Shown here: positions 36,148-45,090 of the stretch, piece by piece
Layout: each line of letters opens with the position of its first letter
Numbering within the stretch: the first letter of the stretch is position 1
DNA from: Armatimonadetes bacterium DC
GTDB taxonomy: Bacteria; Armatimonadota; Fimbriimonadia; Fimbriimonadales; GBS-DC
NCBI GenBank assembly: GCA_001442985.1
Contig: LDYB01000018.1
Span: 124,001 to 188,000 of the forward strand
Reading direction: 5' to 3'
DNA length: 64,000 nt
Program-made: the position numbers and the translations under genes
The notes under the pieces: model-generated
Seen by the model: the letters and a program-made list of their open reading frames with translations, nothing else
Databases searched by the model: none
What the model was told of the DNA's origin: nothing

Positions 36148-37788
36148 TTACGAACCTGCGGGCAGGATGTTTGCCATCAGGTTCACGCGAATCTCGGACT
36201 GCTGGGGGTCATCGGTTTCGATGCGCAGGGTGCGTCGGATCGTGCCCTGCGCCCAGCCGCCTTTATAGCGCAGGATGAACCGATGTTGCTTGCCCTCCGG
36301 GTCTGATTCGTGCTTGACCTCGATATTCGGGTCGTCCACCTCAAACCTTTTCACCTGGAAGCCCCTGTCGCTTCGGGTGAGGGTAACGACTCGCTCAACG
36401 GGCAGGGGCGTGGCGGAGCCAATCGCGCCGAAGAACACAGTGGTCGGCGTGGTCACGATGCCCTTCTCGGTCATCACATTGATATTCACCGCAGGCGCAG
36501 AGGGCAGGTTCGTGCGTGCCATCACCATGAAGCTGCCGCGCCCCACAGGCGCTTCCGGATTCACAGTAATGATGATTTTGGTGGTCTTATCATCCACTTT
36601 CCTAGCTTCGGCTTTGGCGTAGGGCGCGTTCACCACGACCTCCTGCACTTCCAGCGGCTGGTCGGCGTTGGAGACAATCTCCACTTCCTGTACGGTCGGC
36701 TCGCCAGTCTTGAGGCTCATCTGCACGATCTCACTGGGGCGCACTTCCACGGCGGTGCGGATAAACGCGGTCAGGCGCAGGGTAAGGTTCGGCTGGTCGG
36801 GGTCGTTGCTGGTGACCTGAATCGTTTTAATTTGTGCCCCGCGGAACCCTGCAGAATTCAGCTCGGCATCCAGTTTCCCTTCCTGACCGGGCTGGATCAC
36901 GCGGTCATATTGAGGCACAACACAGCCACAACTGGGGCGTGCGGTAATCTCCAGCGGCGCATCGCCCGTGTTGCGGATTCGGAAGGTGAACTTGACCTTC
37001 TCGCCCTGCATGATATTGCCGAAGTCGTGTTCCAGCGGGTCCACCTCAATGCGAGGTTTGGGCATGTAGACCGCCACGCGCCGGCTGGCGAAGTCTATCA
37101 GCTGACTGCGCGCCTGCATGAGCGCCCGCACCGCCTGCACCTCGTTTTCGGCAGGCGCAGTCGGCAGGTCTTCCGTGTTCCACACGGGACCCATAATCTC
37201 GTTGTCTTTTTGCGATTCGCCCAGCCCCAGATAGGTGCCAATTGCCTGCCCAACGAGGTGCGCAATCGCCTTCTCGCTCATGGGCATTTCGGTGTAGGGG
37301 ATGTAGGTCGCAATTCGCGCGCGCACGCGCCGTCGCTCGCCTTTGTCAGGAGGCAACATCAGTTTGGCTTTGCCATGCATCAAGCGGAACTGACCCCCTG
37401 TGATTTCGGCGACATCCTCTTCAAACACAATCTGCACATCGGCGTTCACCTCATCGTCCGTCCACTCGATGCGCGGGTTGCCGCCAAGCGCTTTATTCCA
37501 GTTTTCCACAGCCTGACGCGCGGCGTTGCGGAACGCCTCACGCTGCGCTGCAGGAATGGTGAACCAGCTCGCGTAGACCCGTATCGGGTTCGCGATCTCA
37601 ATTCCTCTCACTAAACGACTGGCTTCCTCAAAGCTGGCTTTGGATAAAAGATTCGCTACTTTCGTTAATTGCTCCGACTCCAGCTTGTGAGTGCTTTCAG
37701 GCAGAACAGGAGCCTTGGGCGGGTTGCCTTGCCCGTACCCAAACCCTACTGCAATCGTGAGTGCTAACATCCAGAGATGTTTCTTCAT
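36148..37788 (-). CDS. Exported DUF1573 protein with degenerate matrixin-like domain
   Basis: A 546-residue secreted protein. Signal peptide at 1-20. Residues 70-215 resemble the M10 matrixin fold (REAFRNAARQAVENWNKALG; NADVQIVFEED), but the zinc helix reads AHLVGQAIGTYLGLG where HExGHxxGxxH is expected, so two zinc histidines and the catalytic Glu are lost. Residues 260-360 are a DUF1573 Ig-like domain (DFGNIMQGEKVKFTFRIRNT; SCGCVVP). A second Ig-like region follows. Start ATG 37788 with GGAGGG; TATAAT at 37815-37810. Confidence 0.82.
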   Translation of the reverse strand: MKKHLWMLALTIAVGFGYGQGNPPKAPVLPESTHKLESEQLTKVANLLSKASFEEASRLVRGIEIANPIRVYASWFTIPAAQREAFRNAARQAVENWNKALGGNPRIEWTDDEVNADVQIVFEEDVAEITGGQFRLMHGKAKLMLPPDKGERRRVRARIATYIPYTEMPMSEKAIAHLVGQAIGTYLGLGESQKDNEIMGPVWNTEDLPTAPAENEVQAVRALMQARSQLIDFASRRVAVYMPKPRIEVDPLEHDFGNIMQGEKVKFTFRIRNTGDAPLEITARPSCGCVVPQYDRVIQPGQEGKLDAELNSAGFRGAQIKTIQVTSNDPDQPNLTLRLTAFIRTAVEVRPSEIVQMSLKTGEPTVQEVEIVSNADQPLEVQEVVVNAPYAKAEARKVDDKTTKIIITVNPEAPVGRGSFMVMARTNLPSAPAVNINVMTEKGIVTTPTTVFFGAIGSATPLPVERVVTLTRSDRGFQVKRFEVDDPNIEVKHESDPEGKQHRFILRYKGGWAQGTIRRTLRIETDDPQQSEIRVNLMANILPAGS

Positions 37789-37820
37789 TCGGAATCCCTC
37801 CATACCCTAATTATAGCCCA

Positions 37821-39812
37821 TCAGAAGGGCAATACGGAGACCGACTTCGCCACGAGCGCCAGCGCGATACCGAGCATGCCGACCAGCCCCATGCCGCAGA
37901 AGAAGCCTGCGAGCAGCACGGGCGCATAGCGGAACCAGTTTTCTTCGCCGAAACGCTTTTTGAAGTAGCGGTGCCCCAGCCATGCGCCCAGCAGGCGCGG
38001 GAGCGTGAAATGGGGCAACTGCCCCACACCGCCCACCAGACCGTAGAAGAGCAGAATGGGCAGCTTGAAGGCGTTGAAGACCCAGAACAACGCCAGCCCT
38101 GCGACGAAGCCTGCGCCGATTCGTGGGATGTTCAGCGCGCCCAGCACCAGATCGCGCATCGCGCTATCGGGTCGGTTAATCTGCTTCCACACCGCCTCCA
38201 TCTGCGCATAGTAGGGCCACATCTTCTGCGCATACGGGAACAGCGTGGACGGGATGGGGCTGGCGCTCCAGAAGAACGACCAGAACAGGAAGCTGGCAAC
38301 CAGAATCACGAAAAACATCGCCACTTCCGCTTTGAAGATGCTGGTAAACTTCGTGCCGGTGAGCTCCACCTCACGGAAGCGTTGCGCCGCCCAGCCGTAG
38401 TCGTAGAGGGGTAGTGGGGCATACCAGATATCCACCTTCGGGTAGCCGCTGCTGATAACCGCCACCTCTTTCAGGAACGGCACCGAAACCCCATGCCCCG
38501 TGATGCCAATCATTCGCGCGGAGACATAACTATTGAGTGGACTCCAGAGCAAGCCGAACACGCCCACAATCCACAGCGGGAAGTCGGGCACAAGCCATCG
38601 GCAGAGCATGATGTAGGCAATCACCGAGACGAACCAGACCCCGATTGGAATCCACAGGGGCGGGTCGCCGCGTCCGGGGGGCGGTGTGGCGCCGCGCGCA
38701 TGCAGGTTCCGCGCCTGACGAAACTCGCGCACGGTTTTAATCACCATCATCACCCCAATCACTGCCACCGCCAGCTGCAGTCCCACAATAATCGCCAGCC
38801 AGAAGTCCAGGTCCGCCGAGAGCCTGGTCTGCAGGGCGGGCGAGTTGGGCTGCCAGCTGGGAATGAGACCTGCACGATACAGGATCGGGTTCGCCACCAC
38901 ATAGGTCAGCACCGAGCTGATGGCAGCGCCAATCAGAATCTGGTAGGGGAGGACAAACCCCACCAGCACCTCACCGAGATTGATGGAAACGCCCACGATG
39001 GCGGTGGGCAGGGCGTTCTCCACATTCTGAGTGAGGTCCAAAAACGGGATAGGGATAAGCGTTACGGCGTTTCCGAATAGCACCCCTGTGAACACGGGGA
39101 TGCCCACATAGAACACGCCGAAGCCCATGCCGATCACCGCGCCTGTGGAGAACACGCCCCAGCGCCACGATTCTTCGCGGCGCCCTGCCTCGGCGAGCGC
39201 CAGAGCGCCGGAGGCTGCCACAGGCGCCAGCGGGAATGGCAGCCGCTCCACATCGGAGGTCGCGCGAAACATCAGGTAGCCCAGGCTCAGCCAGCTCGCA
39301 CGCCCCAGAATCTCTGTAATCAGCAGCACCAGCAGGGGAAGTGCCCACTCAGGGTGAAAGAAGGTGCGCAATCGCAACGCCTCCGAGTCGGGGGCAGGCA
39401 CCGCCCATGCAGGAATCTCCTTGGCAATTGGGGCGGCAGGCGCCGACTGCACAAAGAACTGGTCCCAGATTTTCCACTGGAGCGGACCGCCCGACAAACC
39501 ATACGCGCCCGCGCCCATCGCCGTGAGCGACGCGGCGATGTAGTAGAGCATGTAAATTTCCTGCCTTTTCAGCGGCTGGAGCGAGCGGCGCATCACCTCC
39601 GCAAACAGCACAATCGTGACCCATTCTGCCGCCGCGCCCAAGCCGACGCCCGCCACCAGACCCATGTAGATGCTGCCCGGCAACATCACAAACGCCACAA
39701 ACAGAAGTCCGAGAACGGTTCGGAAAGTGAACCCGTCCTCGAACTTATGTTCTTCGGCGGCGACCTCTTCGGCGGTCTGGCGCGCCTTCTGAAGTTCGTC
39801 AACCACAGCCAT
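37821..39812 (-). CDS. OPT-family oligopeptide transporter
   Basis: A 663-residue polytopic membrane protein with about 14-16 helices. Its pattern (MLPGSIYMGLVAGVGLGAAA, LSLGYLMFRATSDVERLPFP, AVISSGYPKVDIWYAPLPLY) fits the OPT superfamily, which imports peptides or metal chelates; substrate unknown. The cytoplasmic N-terminus is charged (DELQKARQTAEEVAAEEHK). The GCAGGA-N17-GAA element lies upstream and there is no Shine-Dalgarno sequence. No partner genes. Confidence 0.75.
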   Translation of the reverse strand: MAVVDELQKARQTAEEVAAEEHKFEDGFTFRTVLGLLFVAFVMLPGSIYMGLVAGVGLGAAAEWVTIVLFAEVMRRSLQPLKRQEIYMLYYIAASLTAMGAGAYGLSGGPLQWKIWDQFFVQSAPAAPIAKEIPAWAVPAPDSEALRLRTFFHPEWALPLLVLLITEILGRASWLSLGYLMFRATSDVERLPFPLAPVAASGALALAEAGRREESWRWGVFSTGAVIGMGFGVFYVGIPVFTGVLFGNAVTLIPIPFLDLTQNVENALPTAIVGVSINLGEVLVGFVLPYQILIGAAISSVLTYVVANPILYRAGLIPSWQPNSPALQTRLSADLDFWLAIIVGLQLAVAVIGVMMVIKTVREFRQARNLHARGATPPPGRGDPPLWIPIGVWFVSVIAYIMLCRWLVPDFPLWIVGVFGLLWSPLNSYVSARMIGITGHGVSVPFLKEVAVISSGYPKVDIWYAPLPLYDYGWAAQRFREVELTGTKFTSIFKAEVAMFFVILVASFLFWSFFWSASPIPSTLFPYAQKMWPYYAQMEAVWKQINRPDSAMRDLVLGALNIPRIGAGFVAGLALFWVFNAFKLPILLFYGLVGGVGQLPHFTLPRLLGAWLGHRYFKKRFGEENWFRYAPVLLAGFFCGMGLVGMLGIALALVAKSVSVLPF

Positions 39813-39825
39813 AGGTGGGTTCTAT

Positions 39826-39851
39826 TTCGCCAGCGACGGAGGGGTTCCTGC
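39826..39851 (-). promoter_or_regulatory. GCAGGA-N17-GAA element before the OPT transporter gene
   Basis: GCAGGA (39851-39846), 17 nt, GAA (39828-39826); the element begins 39 nt before the ATG at 39812. Between it and the gene there is no obvious ribosome-binding site. Confidence 0.6.
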
Positions 39852-39899
39852 CAACTCGATCCAGCTTGAGGGCGTTCGAAAAGTCCCGTTCTTGTACCT

Positions 39900-40100
39900 G
39901 ACGGCTGAAGCTGCTCTGTCGCAAGGATAGGGGCGTGAGCGTTCCGAGACCCCCTCCTTCAGGTCTTAGGGAGAGGCTTTTTGACAGGCGTGCCGTCTTG
40001 GAACTTGTGCCCTGACGGCTGAAGCCGTTCCTATAAGACGAAGCCGACCTGCGTCGGCTGATAAAGCCAGCGGAGGCTGGCTTTGTCTGTTAGGAACGGG
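39900..40100. repeat. Dispersed modular hairpin repeat, family A, copy 4
   Basis: About 200 bp nearly identical to the first half of copy 5 (61563-61763): CTGACGGCTGAAGCTGCTCT, a G-rich segment, then the AGCCGACCTGCGTCGGCT and AGCCAGCGGAGGCTGGCT hairpins closed by GGAACGG. By eye about ten mismatches in 200. The 39.85-40.16 kb gap holds nothing else. Confidence 0.75.
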
Positions 40101-40156
40101 TTCCCCCACCCAGCTGGGCAGCGATTTGTCTAACACCCCCAGCAAACCTCAGCAGC

Positions 40157-40669
40157 CTACGGGTTCACACTGAGAGGAATGGAAATGTCAATATGCCCGC
40201 CGATGCTTTCTACGGGCTTTCCCTCCACCAGAATCTGCAGTTTACGGATGTCGGGGAAGCCGCGGGCAGTGCGGGTGAGCGCGTTAATCAGCGCCGCCTC
40301 GTCGTCCGAGCCGCCCGCGAAGTTCTCGGTCAACTCTTTAGAGAAATCCAGGATCAGGGTATCGTCGCGGCGCTCGGCGCGGAGCAGGCGTGTGCCCTGT
40401 GGAAAGCCCGACGCATGCTGAAGCAGATATTCAAATGGCGCACGGTAAGGGTCGGCGGAGGGCGAAACGGCAACTTCTTTTGTGTCGTAATCCACCTCAC
40501 CCTGAGGCGAGACTTTGGGCAGATAAACATTAACTTTCGGCGGGATGATTGCCGACTTGGGGGGCGGGGGCGGGGTTAGCCGCAACCAGACCCCCACCCC
40601 GATGGCAACGATGGCGATGATGACTAAAATTATACCCAGATAGCCCTGAACCTGTCGCGCCTGGTTCAC
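40157..40669 (-). CDS. Membrane-anchored GerMN-domain protein
   Basis: A 170-residue protein. Residues 9-33 form an N-terminal anchor (GYLGIILVIIAIVAIGVGVW); residues 60-160 are a GerMN domain (PFEYLLQHASGFPQGTRLLR, LILDFSKELTENF, DIRKLQILVEGKPV), first known from spore germination protein GerM and found in many non-sporulating bacteria, with cell-wall-linked roles proposed. GTG 40669 is taken as the start because it lies 4 bp after the FHA gene stop; earlier in-frame codons lie inside that gene. Confidence 0.85.
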   Translation of the reverse strand: MNQARQVQGYLGIILVIIAIVAIGVGVWLRLTPPPPPKSAIIPPKVNVYLPKVSPQGEVDYDTKEVAVSPSADPYRAPFEYLLQHASGFPQGTRLLRAERRDDTLILDFSKELTENFAGGSDDEAALINALTRTARGFPDIRKLQILVEGKPVESIGGHIDISIPLSVNP

Positions 40670-40673
40670 GGTT

Positions 40674-41558
40674 TTATGCCTCGCTTTGCGGTGTGTCCTG
40701 CGCTGGCGTCGCATCGGCGTCCTCGGAAGGGGCTTCAGGGGTTTCCGCGTGGGTGTTCCACTCTATCACGAACTGGCTCTTGCCCAGCGTGAGCGTGGCG
40801 CCCTGCGGAATGGGCGTGGGCTGATTGGGCACGATGCGCATCTCGTTTATGAAAGTGCCGTTCGTGCTACCTAAATCGGTAATGCGTACCTCGTCGCCCA
40901 CGATTTCAATCGCGGCGTGCTGTCCCGACACATAGGGGTCCGGAATTACGATATCGTTGCCTGCGCGGCGCCCAATCTTCTGGGAGCGTGCATAGAGCGG
41001 GAACCGCTGGCTGGGGTCTTCTTTGTTCACGAGAAAGGCTAACGGCGGGGCAACCTCTTCGGCGACGACGGCGGTGGTGAAGCCTTCGGGCAGCTCCAGA
41101 GTCAGAACCACGCTTCCGAACTGGAGTTCCGCCTGCGGGGGCAACGGCACGCGCTCACCGACTGTAAGGGGCTGCCCGTTGAGTTTCGTGCCGTTGGTGC
41201 TGCCGAGGTCTTCAATAAAGGCGGTATTGTCTTCAATCAGGATTCGGGCGTGGCGTCGGCTCACCGTGCCGTCGGTCAGCAGCACATCGGAGGCGGGGTC
41301 GCGCCCAATCAGGTTTTCGCCCGCTTTCAGCAGGAATTCGCGCCCTGTGGCGTCGCGCAGTTTGGGATAGGCTCCCTGCGGCGCCTGCTCTTCTGGGGGC
41401 GCACTGCTCAACAGGAAGCCGCACTCCACGCAGTAAATCTCGCCGACGGGGTTCACCTGCCCGCAAATGGGACACTGAACGGGAGCTATCGCCTGCGTTG
41501 CGCCCGGAGCCGCCATCGCCTGCGTCGCGCCAACCGCTACCGTCGTTTCGCCTTGCAT
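40674..41558 (-). CDS. Zinc-ribbon protein with two FHA domains
   Basis: A 294-residue cytoplasmic phosphothreonine reader. A zinc ribbon near residues 29-48 (CPICGQ with CVECGF), FHA 1 about 75-155 (LIGRDPASDVLLTDGTVSRR; DLGSTNGTKLNGQPL) and FHA 2 about 180-260 (IGRRAGNDIVIPDPYVSGQH; DLGSTNGTFINEMR). Both keep the G-R, S-x-x-H and N-G residues, so both may bind phosphopeptides. No kinase is adjacent. It is followed by the GerMN gene in the same transcript. Confidence 0.9.
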   Translation of the reverse strand: MQGETTVAVGATQAMAAPGATQAIAPVQCPICGQVNPVGEIYCVECGFLLSSAPPEEQAPQGAYPKLRDATGREFLLKAGENLIGRDPASDVLLTDGTVSRRHARILIEDNTAFIEDLGSTNGTKLNGQPLTVGERVPLPPQAELQFGSVVLTLELPEGFTTAVVAEEVAPPLAFLVNKEDPSQRFPLYARSQKIGRRAGNDIVIPDPYVSGQHAAIEIVGDEVRITDLGSTNGTFINEMRIVPNQPTPIPQGATLTLGKSQFVIEWNTHAETPEAPSEDADATPAQDTPQSEA

Positions 41559-41586
41559 AGCGGTTATAAGTGTACCCCATCAAGCG

Positions 41587-41619
41587 AAACCGCCCCGTGG
41601 GGGAAGGACGGGGCGGTTT
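41587..41619. terminator. Intrinsic terminator after the E2 gene
   Basis: A perfect 11-bp stem (AAACCGCCCCG / CGGGGCGGTTT) with an 11-nt loop. It lies 28 bp after the stop of the E2 gene and just before the FHA promoter on the minus strand. The T run is short (TTTC), so the strand is not certain. Confidence 0.7.
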
Positions 41620-41646
41620 CTTTGGGGGACGGGTCGGATGGAAGGC

Positions 41647-42975
41647 TTAACGGAAGAACTCAAACTCTTCAATTGCCCGCTTGATGCGTTGCAGAAACCG
41701 CCCCGCGTACATGCCATCAATCAGGCGGTGGTCATAACTGAGGCAGAGGTTCATGATGGGGCGGATGGCAATCATATCGTTAATCACGACGGGCTGCTTG
41801 ACAATCGCGTAGGTTCCCAGAATCGCGGTCTGGGGATGATTGATGATGGGCGTGCCAATCAGCGCACCGTAGCTCCCGGGGTTGGTGAGCGTGAAGGTCG
41901 CGCCCTGCACATCGGCGACGCCGATTGTTTTGTTGCGCGCCCGTTTTGCAATATCTTCCAGGTCGCGGGCGATGTCAATAATGGACTTCTTATGCACATC
42001 GCGAATCACGGGCACGATTAAGCCTTCCTCGCCCTTTTCGCCCAGCGCGACGGCGACGCCCATATGCACATAGTGGCGCACGATAATCTGGTCGTCAATC
42101 AGCGAGGCGTTCATCATAGGGAACTCCAGCAGGGCGTCGGCAGCCGCCTTCACGAAGAAGGGCGTGTAGGTCAAGCGCACGCCATACTGCTGCTGGAACG
42201 CCTCTTTGTTGCGCTCGCGGAACTCCACCATGCGCGACACATCCACCTGAATCACGGTGGTTACATGCACGGCGGTGTGATAGCTTTTGGTGAGGTGTTC
42301 CGCAATCGCTTTGCGCATGCCCACCAGCGGGATGACTTCTTCGCCCTCTTTGGGCTGGACGGGCGCAGGTGCGGGGGTAGTGGGGATTGGCGCAGGCGCA
42401 GGTTCAGGGGCGGGTGTCGTGGGCGCGGTGCGACGCTGGGCAATGTAGCGTTCAATATCGGCGCGGGTTACGCGCCCCCCTGTGCCTGTGCCGGGGATGC
42501 GCATCAGCTCATCCTGCGAAATCCCGTGTTCGGCAGCGATTTTTGCCACAACGGGGGAGATAAAAGCGCGTCCCGGGGCGCGCGTGCGCCCGTCGCCAGC
42601 GGTGGGCGTCGGTGCGGGCGCAGGGGCAGGCGCAGGCGCGGGGGCTGGAGCGACGGGGGCAGGCTCCTCATGCCCTCCGTAGAAACCCACCTCCGCCACA
42701 GGAGGCGGTCCAGAGGGCGCGGGCGATTCGGCACGCGCCTCGGTCTCAATCCATGCCAGCTCCTGACCGACTTTTACAGTGGCGCCTGCGGTTGCCAGAA
42801 TCTGTTTCAGCACGCCGCTGGCAGGCGCGGGCAGCTCCGTGTTGACCTTATCGGTCATAATTTCCACCAGCGGCTCGTCTTCCTTGACCAGATCGCCCTC
42901 TTGCTTGAGCCAGCGGACGATGGTGCCTTCCACGATGCTCTCGCCCAGTTCGGGCATAATCACAGCCACAGCCAT
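41647..42975 (-). CDS. Dihydrolipoamide acyltransferase (E2) of a 2-oxoacid dehydrogenase complex
   Basis: A 442-residue E2 core subunit. Lipoyl domain at residues 1-80 with the lipoylated lysine in EIMTDKVNTELPAPASG; a Pro/Ala-rich linker; the E3/E1-binding domain (about 135-170: FISPVVAKIAAEHGISQDEL); then the catalytic domain ending in SYDHRLIDGMYAGRF (HxxxDG). It transfers the acyl group to CoA. The E1 beta gene ends 13 bp upstream. No lipoamide dehydrogenase (E3) gene is in the window. Confidence 0.94.
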   Translation of the reverse strand: MAVAVIMPELGESIVEGTIVRWLKQEGDLVKEDEPLVEIMTDKVNTELPAPASGVLKQILATAGATVKVGQELAWIETEARAESPAPSGPPPVAEVGFYGGHEEPAPVAPAPAPAPAPAPAPTPTAGDGRTRAPGRAFISPVVAKIAAEHGISQDELMRIPGTGTGGRVTRADIERYIAQRRTAPTTPAPEPAPAPIPTTPAPAPVQPKEGEEVIPLVGMRKAIAEHLTKSYHTAVHVTTVIQVDVSRMVEFRERNKEAFQQQYGVRLTYTPFFVKAAADALLEFPMMNASLIDDQIIVRHYVHMGVAVALGEKGEEGLIVPVIRDVHKKSIIDIARDLEDIAKRARNKTIGVADVQGATFTLTNPGSYGALIGTPIINHPQTAILGTYAIVKQPVVINDMIAIRPIMNLCLSYDHRLIDGMYAGRFLQRIKRAIEEFEFFR

Positions 42976-42988
42976 CGGTATGCCTCCC

Positions 42989-43975
42989 TCAGTAGTGCGC
43001 CAGCTGGCGCGCGGTGTAAACGATGTCGTCGACGCTGGGCAGTACGAACTTCTCCAGCGGTTCGGCGAACGGCACGAAGCTGTCTTTGGCGGCGACGCGC
43101 ATCACGGGGGCATCCAGCCACTCGAAGCACTCTTCGGTGATGCGTGCCGAAATCTCCGCGCCCACGCCCCCTGTTCTCGGCGCCTCATAGATCACCAGCA
43201 CCTTGCTGGTCTTGCGCACGGAGTTATAAATGGTCTCCATATCCAGCGGCTTGATGGTGCGGAGGTCTATCACCTCCATCGAGATGCCCTCCTGCTCCAG
43301 CATGCGGGCGGCGTCCAGCGCGAAGTGAACCATCGCGCCGTAGGTTACCACCGTGAGCGTATCGCCCGGACGGCGGATGCGCGCCTCGCCTAACTTAACG
43401 ATGTAGTCCGCCTCGGGGTTCGGAATCGTGCCCTTGATTCGGCGGTAGAGATACTTATGCTCCAGAAAGATGACGGGGTTGTTGTCGCGGATGGAGGCTT
43501 TCATCAGCCCATAGGCGTCGTCTGGGAAGGCGGGCTGTACCACCTTGAGACCGGGCACATGGAAAAACCATGCCTCAAACTGCTGGCTATGATACAGGCT
43601 TCCGCCGACATAGCCGCCTGACGGACCCCGCACCACAATCGGGATGCTCACCTGACCGCCCGAACGATACAGATAGGTCGCGGCGACATTCACCACCTGG
43701 TCAAACCCGTAGGAGATGAAGTCGATAAACTGCATTTCGGCAATGGCGCGCTTGCCCGCCGCCGCGGCGCCGATTGCCACGCCGATAATGGCGGTTTCAG
43801 AGATGGGGGCGTCCACCACGCGATCAAACCCGAACCGCTCCTGAAAGCCAGTGGTCACGCCGAACGCGCCGCCCATCTTGCCGATATCTTCGCCGATGAG
43901 AAAGACATTCGGGTCGCGCTCCATCTCTTCCCAGATGGCGGCGCGAATCGCCTCCAGAAAGGTCACTTCCCTCAT
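42989..43975 (-). CDS. 2-oxoacid dehydrogenase E1 component, beta subunit
   Basis: A 328-residue subunit pairing with the alpha subunit encoded directly upstream (4-bp overlap). Visible: VFLIGEDIGKMGGAFGVTTG, FGFDRVVDAPISETAIIGVA (TPP-binding Glu), IVVRGPSGGYVGGSLYHSQQ, and LEHKYLYRR (branched-chain-type). Substrate is most likely a branched-chain 2-oxoacid, pyruvate being the alternative. Confidence 0.93.
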   Translation of the reverse strand: MREVTFLEAIRAAIWEEMERDPNVFLIGEDIGKMGGAFGVTTGFQERFGFDRVVDAPISETAIIGVAIGAAAAGKRAIAEMQFIDFISYGFDQVVNVAATYLYRSGGQVSIPIVVRGPSGGYVGGSLYHSQQFEAWFFHVPGLKVVQPAFPDDAYGLMKASIRDNNPVIFLEHKYLYRRIKGTIPNPEADYIVKLGEARIRRPGDTLTVVTYGAMVHFALDAARMLEQEGISMEVIDLRTIKPLDMETIYNSVRKTSKVLVIYEAPRTGGVGAEISARITEECFEWLDAPVMRVAAKDSFVPFAEPLEKFVLPSVDDIVYTARQLAHY

Positions 43976-45024
43976 CGCGACACCCCCGCGCTCTCATCGT
44001 AGATATCTTCCAGCGCCGTGTGCGGTTCAGGGTCCGGGCTCTGGATGGCGTACTCGACGGCGTTCTGAATCTGCTCCACAATATCCGCAGGAGGTTCGGG
44101 CAGCTCGGCTTCGGTGAACAACCCCGTGGTGAGCAGATACTCGCGGTATCGGACGATGGGGTCGCGTTTTTCCCACATCTCAATTTCCTCGACGGGGCGG
44201 TACTGTCGGGCGCGGGTCTCGTCGTGGTCGGCGTGCCCCTGCAGGCGGTAGGTCTTGCACTCGATCAACACGGGACCCTTGCCTGCCCGCGCATATTCGA
44301 GCGCCTCGCACATCGTGTCGTACACTTCCAGCACATCGTTGCCGTCGATGGAGTAGCCCGGAATCCCATACCCCTTCGCGCGGTCTGCCACCGTCGGAGT
44401 GGGCACCTCCAGTTCCACAGGCGTGGAGTAGGCGTACTGATTGTTCTCCACCACGACAATCAGGGGCAGTTTGTGGACGGCGGCGTAGTTCAGACCCTCA
44501 TGGAAGGGTCCTGTGGCGGTTGCGCCCTCGCCCAGATAGGCGACGCACACACGGTCGCGATTGCCGTCCAGCCGCTGCGCCCACAACACCCCACACGCCA
44601 CCGGGATGGTAGAGCCCAGCATGCTGGTGGAGTGGATAATGCCCAACCGCATATCGCCCATGTGGCTCCATGAGTCTTTGCCGCGTGTGGGGGCGTTCGC
44701 CTTCCCCCACACCTGGCACATCACCTGCTCCACCGTCATGCCCCGAAACACGAAGATGGGCATATCGCGGTGGATGGGGGAGGTGAAGTCGTCGGGGCGG
44801 AGGGGATAGGTCGTGCCTACCTGAATGGCTTCCTGCCCGCGCGAGCCATACACATTCCCGCGCCGCAGACGCCCTTTTTTCTTCATATCGTACAGCGTCT
44901 CGTCAAAAACCCGCGCGAACCAGAGTCGGCGATAAATCTCCAGTAAATCGTTTTTCGTCAGGCGATCCCGATAGCGTATCGCTCCATCCTGTTTTACCCG
45001 TCGGTTGCGTACTGTGGTGCTCAA
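43972..45024 (-). CDS. 2-oxoacid dehydrogenase E1 component, alpha subunit
   Basis: A 350-residue thiamine-diphosphate enzyme subunit. The TPP motif begins YLGEGATATGPFHEGLNYAA and ends in VVVENNQYAYSTP; RGQEAIQVG and the phosphorylation-loop-like region AIRYRD are typical. TTG 45024 is chosen as start: GGAGGACGCGCC lies before it, and a TATACT -10 box is further upstream. The 371-residue open frame would run through that promoter. Confidence 0.92.
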   Translation of the reverse strand: MSTTVRNRRVKQDGAIRYRDRLTKNDLLEIYRRLWFARVFDETLYDMKKKGRLRRGNVYGSRGQEAIQVGTTYPLRPDDFTSPIHRDMPIFVFRGMTVEQVMCQVWGKANAPTRGKDSWSHMGDMRLGIIHSTSMLGSTIPVACGVLWAQRLDGNRDRVCVAYLGEGATATGPFHEGLNYAAVHKLPLIVVVENNQYAYSTPVELEVPTPTVADRAKGYGIPGYSIDGNDVLEVYDTMCEALEYARAGKGPVLIECKTYRLQGHADHDETRARQYRPVEEIEMWEKRDPIVRYREYLLTTGLFTEAELPEPPADIVEQIQNAVEYAIQSPDPEPHTALEDIYDESAGVSR

Positions 45025-45047
45025 GGCGCGTCCTCCTTGTTCCACAA

Positions 45048-45083
45048 AGTATACCCTATCGGTCAGGGCGCAGGCGGTATAAT
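45048..45083. promoter_or_regulatory. Divergent promoters: E1 alpha (minus) and coiled-coil gene (plus)
   Basis: Minus-strand TATACT at 45053-45048 serves the E1-E2 operon; plus-strand TATAAT at 45078-45083 ends 7 nt before the ATG at 45091 and implies a leaderless mRNA. Confidence 0.6.
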
Positions 45084-45090
45084 ACACTCG

